A stretch of 7,085 nucleotides of DNA from Desulfobacteraceae bacterium (lineage in GTDB: Bacteria; Desulfobacterota; Desulfobacteria; Desulfobacterales; Desulfosalsimonadaceae), in contig JAABTZ010000026.1 of NCBI GenBank assembly GCA_011389605.1, positions 1 to 7,085 of the forward strand, given 5' to 3'. Within the stretch, counting starts at the first letter, position 1. Every line of letters starts with the position of its first letter. The notes under the pieces are model-generated. The model did no database searches and had not been told where the DNA came from. It saw nothing but the letters and a program-made list of their open reading frames with translations. Of this stretch, positions 1 through 5,082 are shown piece after piece. Both the position numbers and the translations under genes were made by a program.

Positions 1-194
1 AGGGAATATACCAAGCAGAAATTAAGACCAATTACCTTGTCGATCCAGTCACTCAAAACGAAGCCCGTGTCGACGGCGAGGTTGTTATGGATCCGGGCAT
101 TCGGCCGATGCCGACCGGTTCGTATAATGCCGATCTGCTAAAACAACTGAGTCCGGCAATGACAGCGAAGATGCAGGTGATGTTCCCAATGTAA
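1..194 (+). CDS. C-terminal end of an unrecognised protein (5' truncated by window edge)
   Basis: An open frame (codons from base 3) enters from the left edge and gives 63 residues before TAA at 192-194. It reads as ordinary soluble protein: it opens GIYQAEIKTNYLVDP, has a middle stretch with MDPGIRPMPTGS, and ends TAKMQVMFPM. The other two forward frames are interrupted by stops or read poorly. I do not recognise the family; no membrane segment, cysteine cluster or catalytic motif is visible in this tail. The stop is followed almost immediately by a frame resembling a metallo-beta-lactamase-fold remnant, so this could be the true end of the gene or a frame ended by a rearrangement. No terminator hairpin with a T-run follows it. 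Confidence 0.6.
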   Translation, partial: GIYQAEIKTNYLVDPVTQNEARVDGEVVMDPGIRPMPTGSYNADLLKQLSPAMTAKMQVMFPM

Positions 195-195
195 C

Positions 196-407
196 CTGGT
201 TTACAAGGATACACCCTTTGCCTGCTTTCCGCCCATTGATTTTGAGGCGTGCCTCAACTCTCTTGAGCGGGTGTCTATGCTGCCTGTCAAGCATGTGTTG
301 CCGGCACATAACACTTTGAAGTAAATATTGCAGAAGCAATTGACCTTATACTGCTTATTTTAAAATCGGAATCGTTTACAGAAAAGCCAGATCAACTATA
401 TGCATAG
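196..407 (+). pseudogene. Decayed C-terminal fragment of a metallo-beta-lactamase-fold hydrolase
   Basis: The gap between the first stop (194) and the binding-protein gene has protein-like content. Frame 196-321 reads LVYKDTPFACFPPIDF and then SLERVSMLPVKHVLPAHN. This resembles the end of MBL-fold enzymes, where a 'SLxRL...vLPGH' segment carries the last metal-ligand histidine (here the His codon is 307-309). That frame stops at TAA 322-324. Shifting by one base at about 319-321 gives a further open frame to TAG 405-407, reading VNIAEAIDLILLILKS and onward, the kind of amphipathic helix that closes such proteins. The N-terminal HxHxDH metal site is absent, a stop (TGA 178-180) lies just upstream in frame, and there is no plausible start with a ribosome binding site. 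I read it as a truncated, frameshifted relic. The family call is from pattern memory, not alignment. Confidence 0.5.
340..366 (+). promoter_or_regulatory. Weak sigma-70-like promoter candidate for the TRAP binding-protein gene
   Basis: TTGACC (340-345) and TAAAAT (361-366) each match their consensus at five of six bases, but the spacer is only 15 bp. It would place transcription start about 50 nt before the ATG at 423. The stretch also lies inside the probable MBL-fold relic, so the match may be chance in AT-rich sequence. Confidence 0.2.
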
Positions 408-422
408 ATTGGAAGAATCCTT

Positions 423-1439
423 ATGAAATCTTTGGTGCGCGCCGCGGCCGTTGCCTTCTTGTTTTTTGCTTTTGCAGGCCAGGCTCTGGCCACTGAATGG
501 AATGTATCCCTCTGGGGCAAACACCGGGCCTTTACCGAACATGTAGAAAAACTGGCCGAACTGGTCTCTGAAAAAACCGGCGGTGAGTTTACCCTCAACA
601 TTTCCTATGGCGGTCTCTCCGGGAACTGCGAAAACCTCGATGGGATTTCTACCGGCGCCTTTGAGATGGCGCAATTCTGTGCAGGCTATCACCCTGACAA
701 AAACCGCCTGATAACCGTACTGGAACTGCCCTTTCTCGGGGTGGAAAACCTTGAGCAGGAAGTTGCCGTCAGCCATGCAGTCTACGCGCACCCGGCCGTG
801 GCCGGGGAAATGGCGCAGTGGAACGCAAAGCTGCTTATGCCGTTGCCCATACCTCAATATAACCTTGCCGGCACAGGCGAGGTGCGTGACGAACTGAGTG
901 AATTTGAAGGTATGCGCGTCCGTGCAACAGGCGGTCTGGGCGAGGCTTTCGCCGCCGTAGGCGCAGTGCCGGTTTCTGTTACCGCTACCGGGGCGTATCA
1001 GGCAATGAAATCCGGCGTTGTCGATACTGTCTCTTTTGCCCAGCACGCGCATCTGAGCTTCGGGACTATTAACGAGGCCGATTGGTGGACCGCAAATCTC
1101 AACCCCGGTACCGTCAACTGCCCGGTGGTGGTCAATATCGACGCCTATGAAAGCCTGCCGGACAAGCACCGCGCCGCCCTTGACCAAAGCGTTGATGAGG
1201 CCATCGCCTTTTACCTGGCCAACTACGAGGGACTGCTCAAAAAATGGGACAAAGTGCTTGAGGAAAAAGGCGTGGAGAAAGTAATGATTTCAGAAGAGGA
1301 GCTGGCCGCTTTCCGTGCCAGGGCCGCTGATCCCATCCGCGAAGCATGGATCGCCGATATCGAGGCCCAGGGCCTGCCTGGCCGGGAGCTTTACGATCTG
1401 GTGCAATCCACCCTCAAAGACGCGAAAATGTCGAACTAG
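423..1439 (+). CDS. TRAP transporter solute-binding protein, DctP family (orphan subunit)
   Basis: A 338-residue periplasmic binding protein of the DctP/TAXI-like TRAP class, which captures an organic acid or similar ligand and delivers it to a DctQ/DctM membrane pair. The N-terminus is a clear signal peptide (MKSLVR, hydrophobic core to about residue 18, cleavage probably after GQALA near residue 23). Residues 163-171 (GMRVRATGG) match the family's 'GlKiRvpG' segment, in which Arg167 would be the carboxylate-binding arginine. Residues 192-202 (YQAMKSGVVDT) match the usual 'AlqtGvvDg' segment. Length is typical. The start is supported by GGAAGAA at 411-417. Cys69 and Cys86 could form a periplasmic disulfide. 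No dctQ or dctM is visible on either side, so the partner membrane subunits are elsewhere, or the protein works in sensing or with another transporter. Ligand cannot be told from sequence. Confidence 0.9.
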   Translation: MKSLVRAAAVAFLFFAFAGQALATEWNVSLWGKHRAFTEHVEKLAELVSEKTGGEFTLNISYGGLSGNCENLDGISTGAFEMAQFCAGYHPDKNRLITVLELPFLGVENLEQEVAVSHAVYAHPAVAGEMAQWNAKLLMPLPIPQYNLAGTGEVRDELSEFEGMRVRATGGLGEAFAAVGAVPVSVTATGAYQAMKSGVVDTVSFAQHAHLSFGTINEADWWTANLNPGTVNCPVVVNIDAYESLPDKHRAALDQSVDEAIAFYLANYEGLLKKWDKVLEEKGVEKVMISEEELAAFRARAADPIREAWIADIEAQGLPGRELYDLVQSTLKDAKMSN

Positions 1440-1475
1440 AACAGAATTTACCGGCTGATAATGTAGAGGAAAAAA

Positions 1476-1928
1476 ATGATCGCACGTATTTCCACACATT
1501 TTGCCTGTACTGAGACAGATCTGTGGATGAAAATCATTGAGCCCAAATCCCTTCAGTTTGTCGCCTCCCCGATTCTTGGTTTTATTCCCGATGAAGACGG
1601 CGCTTTGGATGGGGAGTGGATTGTTGGGAAAAAATATCATCTGAGACTGTATTTTTTAAAATTTATTCCCCTTGGCAGCCATACCATTGAGCTGGTAAAA
1701 ATTGATAAAGCCGCAAACACCATTTCCAGTAAGGAAAAAGGAAAGCTTGCCCGGGTATGGAACCATGACATCACTTTCCATGAAGTATCTCCCGGAAAAG
1801 TGCATTACACTGATAAAATCGAAATCAGGGCCGGCTTGCTGTCCCCGATGATCTGGCTTTTTGCTCATTTTTTTTACCGGCATCGTCAAAGACGCTGGAA
1901 ATTATTGCTTGAAAAACAAAGAGCGTAA
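1476..1928 (+). CDS. Small SRPBCC-like (START/polyketide-cyclase fold) protein
   Basis: A 150-residue protein without signal peptide or clear membrane span. The N-terminal layout fits SRPBCC helix-grip proteins: a first strand (residues 2-10), a short helix TDLWMKIIEPKSLQFVA (14-30), alternating strands through about residue 118, and a long C-terminal helix (about 122-148). That helix contains FFYRHRQRRWKLLL, a pattern I associate with single-domain SRPBCC proteins. Such proteins bind hydrophobic ligands in a cavity under the C-terminal helix; no ligand or enzyme activity can be inferred here. The start is supported by AGAGGA at 1465-1470, five bases before ATG. It begins 36 nt after the binding-protein gene with no terminator between, so co-transcription is plausible. 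The fold call is from pattern only; a plain hypothetical protein is the fallback. Confidence 0.7.
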   Translation: MIARISTHFACTETDLWMKIIEPKSLQFVASPILGFIPDEDGALDGEWIVGKKYHLRLYFLKFIPLGSHTIELVKIDKAANTISSKEKGKLARVWNHDITFHEVSPGKVHYTDKIEIRAGLLSPMIWLFAHFFYRHRQRRWKLLLEKQRA

Positions 1929-2016
1929 TTCCGCTGTATAAATATTCAGCATGGCCCTGTCTGTCTGGTTCATTAACCTGAAAAAACATTTAAGATAATA
2001 GAAATGTGAAGGAATT

Positions 2017-2370
2017 ATGAACACAAATACAGAGTATACAGAGTATGCTGATAAACTTATTTCCATAACAGGCACCCATATCGTTTTTTATAACTACTAT
2101 TTTCCAACAGGAAAAGAAAAGTGCGTAAAAATCGATGATATCGGGCATGTCACTGTTTTGGAGCCCACAATCAGAAATGGAAAGTGGCGCATTCATGGTA
2201 CGGGAAACTTTAAGATCTGGTTTCCCAAAGACTCCGGCCGTCCAGGCCGGGACAGAATTTTCATTGCCACTTTAAAAAACCAGTGGATTAATATCGGATT
2301 TACAGCCAAAGACGGTGAAGCGGTTGAAAATTTGCTGAGATCAAAAGATCTTATAAAAGACAAGCCCTGA
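2017..2370 (+). CDS. Small hypothetical protein, possibly a PH-like beta-rich domain
   Basis: A 117-residue cytosolic-looking protein that I do not recognise with certainty. After a polar start it alternates strands and turns: ISITGTHIVFYNYYFP (15-30), CVKIDDIGHVTVLEP (36-50), NGKWRIHGTG (54-63), FKIWFPKDSGRPGRDRIFI (65-83), WINIGFT (90-96), then a C-terminal helix DGEAVENLLRSK (99-110). Strands followed by a closing helix, with mid-sequence 'IxxIxxV', fit a bacterial PH-like domain, but I would not rely on that. The ribosome binding site GAAGGA (2008-2013) sits close to the ATG. An exact 9-bp tandem repeat (acagagtat, 2029-2046) encodes TEYTEY at the N-terminus. It lies 88 nt after the SRPBCC-like gene and 68 nt before the methyltransferase, on the same strand, with no strong terminator at either gap. 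Confidence 0.65.
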   Translation: MNTNTEYTEYADKLISITGTHIVFYNYYFPTGKEKCVKIDDIGHVTVLEPTIRNGKWRIHGTGNFKIWFPKDSGRPGRDRIFIATLKNQWINIGFTAKDGEAVENLLRSKDLIKDKP

Positions 2371-2438
2371 CCCCGGCCCTTTTACAAAGCCGTTAAAATT
2401 TTGGAATGCATCAAATTCTTGGTTGAGGATATAAGACA

Positions 2439-2993
2439 ATGGGAAAAAGAAGTCACCATGTTTGTCCGGTTCAGATCTCAGTTGGCCTGGACAATCCAAT
2501 CCGGAGATGGTTGCAGAACCCCGGTAAAATATTGGAACCATATATCGAAAAAGGAATGACAGTGCTGGATGCCGGATGCGGACCCGGCTTTTTTTCAACA
2601 GAGATGGCAAGGATTGTGGGCAAATCCGGCCGGGTAATTGCTGCAGATCTGCAGGACGGGATGCTCCTGAAAGTCAAAAGCAAAGTTTATGGCACGGAAC
2701 TTGAGGACCGCATTGTGCTGCACAAATGCGGGGAGGACAGAATAGGCGTTTCAGAATTTGTTGACTTTGTTCTGGTTTTTTACATGCTTCACGAAGTTGC
2801 CAGCCAGGAGGATTTTCTCGGGGAGATCGGGTCAATACTGAAACCCGGCGGGCAGATATTGATTGTGGAACCATTGTTTCATGTTTCCAAATCCGCTTTT
2901 GAGGCTATGATTGCAAAAGCCCGGAGCATAGGGCTAAAGGTTGTTAAAAAACCAAAGATGGGGTTTAGCAGAGCAGCTGTGTTAAAAAAATAA
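2439..2993 (+). CDS. Compact class I SAM-dependent methyltransferase
   Basis: A 184-residue Rossmann-fold methyltransferase. Motif I is TVLDAGCGPGFF (41-52, the glycine-rich SAM loop). The post-strand-2 acidic position is Asp70 in VIAADLQ (67-72), which should contact the SAM ribose. FYMLHEV (114-120) matches the motif IV region and LKPGGQILIVEP (134-145) the post-motif. The N-terminus carries HHVCP (6-10) then DNPIRRWLQNPGKIL (18-32), a lead-in I associate with a subfamily common in anaerobic bacteria and archaea; near 185 residues is full length for it. The substrate is unknown: there is no added recognition domain, and neighbours do not point to one. TGAGGAT at 2424-2430 sets the ATG start. 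It is probably the last gene of the 423-2993 group. Confidence 0.85.
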   Translation: MGKRSHHVCPVQISVGLDNPIRRWLQNPGKILEPYIEKGMTVLDAGCGPGFFSTEMARIVGKSGRVIAADLQDGMLLKVKSKVYGTELEDRIVLHKCGEDRIGVSEFVDFVLVFYMLHEVASQEDFLGEIGSILKPGGQILIVEPLFHVSKSAFEAMIAKARSIGLKVVKKPKMGFSRAAVLKK

Positions 2994-3131
2994 ACCTGTA
3001 AGCCCTGTTTTTCAAAACATTGCGCGCCTGGAAAAAAGTATCCTTCCAATCCATGGGTTTAGTTTTCCGCTGGTCCTTAAATTCTGTATTCGACTTCTGC
3101 CAGCAATGTAATTGCAATGCGCCTACATTAA

Positions 3132-3293
3132 ATTGCAAAGGAGAAGCCTGATAAGAGCCGGGTATTGGTTGATACCCTAATATGGGCAGCGTTCTCAATA
3201 GCTGGAAATTTTTTAAAAAAGCTTTATCTTTTTATGAATGAAAATCTTATCGGAAAAAATGATCTTATCCTGGCTGGCTTGTACCGTTTCTAA
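3132..3293 (+). pseudogene. Truncated remnant of a VapC-like PIN-domain toxin
   Basis: Within the gap after the methyltransferase one frame is open from 3132 to TAA 3291-3293. From about 3150 it reads DKSRVLVDTLIWAAF, then LIGKNDLILAGLYRF at the end. PIN toxins of the VapC family begin with 'kvLVDTSvWidff', where the Asp is the first metal-binding acidic residue, and a later 'aindLiLaEl' segment carries the next catalytic Glu. Here the Asp is kept (codon 3171-3173), but the expected Glu is Gly (LILAGL) and the frame ends after about 48 residues of a usual 120-140, so both later catalytic acids are missing. A good ribosome binding site (AAGGAG 3138-3143) stands six bases before codon 3150, but that codon is GAT, not a start. 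No antitoxin gene is recognisable upstream. I infer a dead fragment of a toxin-antitoxin locus; the family match needs a profile search. Confidence 0.5.
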
Positions 3294-3367
3294 AAGACGG
3301 GCCGCCCTGGTTTCGGCATAATCTGGTGTTGAACTCTCATTTGCAAAGTCCGCAAACCCTGCTTACT

Positions 3368-3397
3368 TATAATGGTAGCCGCTGGGCCTTGCAAGGC
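3368..3397 (+). promoter_or_regulatory. Possible -10 box and palindromic operator before the channel gene
   Basis: TATAAT at 3368-3373 is an exact -10 consensus, but no good -35 lies at normal distance (TTGCAA at 3341-3346 would be 21 bp away). A perfect 12-bp palindrome, GCCTTGCAAGGC, occupies 3386-3397, about where early transcribed sequence or a repressor site would be. If transcription starts near 3380, the first usable in-frame ATG is at 3431 and the upstream GTG at 3326 is excluded. No regulator gene is nearby to pair with it. Confidence 0.3.
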
Positions 3398-3430
3398 GGC
3401 ATCGTGAAAACGGGTTGGGGGGGTATCGGA

Positions 3431-4981
3431 ATGGATTGGCAAGAGCTAATGGACAACACACCTGGCCGGACCTGCCACCGGCAACCCACTCCAGCCTCAA
3501 CAATGGATCAAAAAGCAACTCACCGGCCCCGGGGCCGGTTCCTGATTCGAACCCAGGGCCCTGGCCGGTCTCGGCCGGCCCGACTCATCTGCGCCACGTT
3601 CCTGTGCTGCGCTGTCTTTGCGTTCACTCCAGCTGCTGCCCAACAGTTAGAAGGCATGGATAGGCCGGTGCCGGCAAAAGCCTCTGACGGCAAACCCGAG
3701 CTCTCAGGTAAAGTCGAAGTCCAGCCCGTGGCCAGGGATGACGAGATCAGGCAGAGAATCGCAAATATTCTTAAAACGACAAGTTGGTTTGGCGAGCCCA
3801 TGGTCACTGTCCAGGAAGGAATCGTTTTCCTGAAAGGAACCACGGAAAACGATGAATCCAAGCAATGGGCCGGAGACCTTGCCAGGAATACGGAGGGCGT
3901 GGTTGCAGTCGTCAACCAAATCAAAGTGGCTCCCACCACGGTTTGGGATTTCGATCCAACCTTTCAGATACTCAATGATTTAGCACGAAAAGTAGTTCGA
4001 TTGCTGCCCCTGATCGTGGTGGCGATGGTCGTAATAGCTATCTCATGGATTTTCGCCAGATTAACGGTATACGTACTGCGTCGCAGGCTTACAGCCCGAT
4101 CCCTCAGCCAGCTTTTGCGAGAAGTAATGGCCCGGGCGGGCGGAATGCTTGTAATGCTTGCCGGCCTATACCTTGTGCTCCGTATCGCAGGGCTAACGCA
4201 ACTTGCGCTTACGGTTGTTGGCGGCACAGGACTGATTGGTTTGGTTTTGGGCATCGCATTTCGTGACATCACCGAGAATTTTCTCGCCAGCCTCTTTCTG
4301 AGCCTGCAGCAGCCCTTTCGTGAAGGCGATCTGGTAGAAGTAGCAAACGTCGCGGGTTATGTTCAGCGCCTGACCTCTCGCACAACTGTTCTGATGACAC
4401 TCGACGGCAATCAGGTGCAAGTCCCCAATTCGACCGTCTTCAAAAGCACGATCCGCAACTTCACAAGTAATCCCGATCGCCGAGATGATTTCATCGTGGG
4501 TATCGGCTACGACAATTCCATCCCTTTTGCCCAGGAAGTCGCCCTGAAGGTGCTCGCCGAACATCCGGCCGTTTTAAATGAGCCCGAACCCCTGGTGCTC
4601 GTGGAAAACCTTGGACCGTCCACGGTAAACCTGCGTGTTTATTTCTGGCTCGATGGCGGGCTACACAGCTGGTTAAAAGTGAAATCGTCCGTCATTCGGC
4701 TCGTCAAACGGGCCTTCCAGGATTCGGGAATCTCAATGCCGGACGATGCCCGCGAAGTCACCTTCCCTCACGGGGTTCCTGTTCGAATGATAGAAGGCCA
4801 GGGGGCTGTGGAAGCAGCCAAATCAGCGGGGACAAAGCCGGCCGCCGAGCCCGAAACAGTCGCAACCAGGGCCGAAGCTGGCCTGCAAAGCGAAGCCGGA
4901 GAAATCAAAAAACAGGCGCGCAGATCCTGGACCCCCGGTGAGAATCTCTTAACTTCACCGTCGCCTGCAGATACCAGTTGA
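3431..4981 (+). CDS. Mechanosensitive ion channel, MscS family, with N-terminal BON domain
   Basis: An inner-membrane tension-gated channel that releases solutes on hypo-osmotic shock. Counting from ATG 3431 (516 residues): an unusually long basic, proline-rich lead (1-50); a signal-type hydrophobic stretch (about 51-70, ending AAAQQ); a BON domain (about 102-166, with VTVQEGIVFLKGT and GVVAVVNQIKV); a membrane helix (189-212); a second (236-256); and the pore helix (about 259-290, GTGLIGLVLGIAFRDITENFLASLF). The MscS beta domain follows (about 296-347, FREGDLVEV and QVQVPNSTVFKSTIRNFT), then the alpha/beta cage region (about 351-440) and a low-complexity tail. BON domains bind phospholipid or peptidoglycan-proximal surfaces, so the periplasmic domain may link channel and envelope. 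The start is uncertain: the frame is open from GTG 3326, and ATGs at 3431, 3449 and 3503 are all possible; 3503 is the last before the signal segment. A second gene follows 101 nt later. Confidence 0.88.
   Translation: MDWQELMDNTPGRTCHRQPTPASTMDQKATHRPRGRFLIRTQGPGRSRPARLICATFLCCAVFAFTPAAAQQLEGMDRPVPAKASDGKPELSGKVEVQPVARDDEIRQRIANILKTTSWFGEPMVTVQEGIVFLKGTTENDESKQWAGDLARNTEGVVAVVNQIKVAPTTVWDFDPTFQILNDLARKVVRLLPLIVVAMVVIAISWIFARLTVYVLRRRLTARSLSQLLREVMARAGGMLVMLAGLYLVLRIAGLTQLALTVVGGTGLIGLVLGIAFRDITENFLASLFLSLQQPFREGDLVEVANVAGYVQRLTSRTTVLMTLDGNQVQVPNSTVFKSTIRNFTSNPDRRDDFIVGIGYDNSIPFAQEVALKVLAEHPAVLNEPEPLVLVENLGPSTVNLRVYFWLDGGLHSWLKVKSSVIRLVKRAFQDSGISMPDDAREVTFPHGVPVRMIEGQGAVEAAKSAGTKPAAEPETVATRAEAGLQSEAGEIKKQARRSWTPGENLLTSPSPADTS
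3522..3539. repeat. Perfect 18-bp GC-only-core palindrome inside the channel gene's 5' end
   Basis: ACCGGCCCCGGGGCCGGT is its own reverse complement, and the next 40 bases repeat GGCCGG-type blocks (3562-3580) that can also pair. This lies in codons upstream of the signal peptide, where the protein is Arg/Pro-rich and unlike any known domain. It may be a repeat-derived insertion, an mRNA structure, or simply a GC-rich accident. Confidence 0.5.
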
Positions 4982-5006
4982 AGGCGCGTGAAAGTCGATC
5001 AAAGAG

Positions 5007-5057
5007 GGTGCGGAATACAAATGGGAAGCAATGAAGCCTGCTTTCAGCAGCCGCACC
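5007..5057 (+). promoter_or_regulatory. Candidate structured RNA leader between the channel and DUF2254 genes
   Basis: GGTGCGG (5007-5013) is perfectly complementary to CCGCACC (5051-5057), and inside it CTGCT-TTC-AGCAG (5038-5050) forms a hairpin directly abutting the outer 3' arm, so the two helices could stack. No T-run follows, so it is not an ordinary terminator. The ribosome binding site of the next gene (AAGGAGAG, 5069-5076) comes 11 nt after the fold. A nine-codon frame, ATG 5031 to TGA 5058-5060 (MKPAFSSRT), preceded by GGGAAG, spans the inner hairpin; its translation could alter the fold. Role is conjecture: translational control, message stability, or none. Confidence 0.35.
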
Positions 5058-5082
5058 TGATAGTGTGCAAGGAGAGCCGAAA

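Noticed and set aside
242..257. Perfect inverted repeat TTGAGGC-GT-GCCTCAA considered as a terminator of the first gene.
   Set aside because: The loop is only two bases, there is no T-run after it, and the bases are codons of the MBL-fold relic.
396..1187. A 263-codon open frame on the minus strand.
   Set aside because: It is antisense to the well-supported binding-protein gene, has no family features and reads as a composition shadow.
2374..2402. CGGC/GCCG stem followed by an A/T-rich run, considered as a terminator after the 117-residue protein gene.
   Set aside because: Only four GC pairs with an uneven bulge, and the run is mixed A and T, so it is too weak to call.
3053..3151. A 32-codon frame with four cysteines (FCQQCNCNAPTLNC), a possible Cys-rich small protein.
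   Set aside because: There is no ribosome binding site, it lies in a decayed spacer, and two of the cysteines come from an incidental AATTGCAA direct repeat (3110-3117, 3131-3138).
2965..3198. A 77-codon minus-strand frame overlapping the methyltransferase end.
   Set aside because: It has a TTG start, no recognisable motif, and runs opposite to the PIN-like fragment, which is the better reading.
3150..3269. Three GATAAGA-type heptamers (3150-3156, and reversed at 3245-3251 and 3263-3269) and a GGGTAT/ATACCC hairpin (3160-3177), read first as regulator sites.
   Set aside because: All fall within codons of the probable PIN toxin fragment, which explains the local sequence better.
3544..3596. 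A tRNA-like pattern on the minus strand: a box-A-like TGGCGCAG and box-B-like GGTTCGAATC at nearly tRNA spacing.
   Set aside because: The acceptor and T-stem positions do not pair, the central hairpin has the wrong loop, and the stretch is inside the channel frame.
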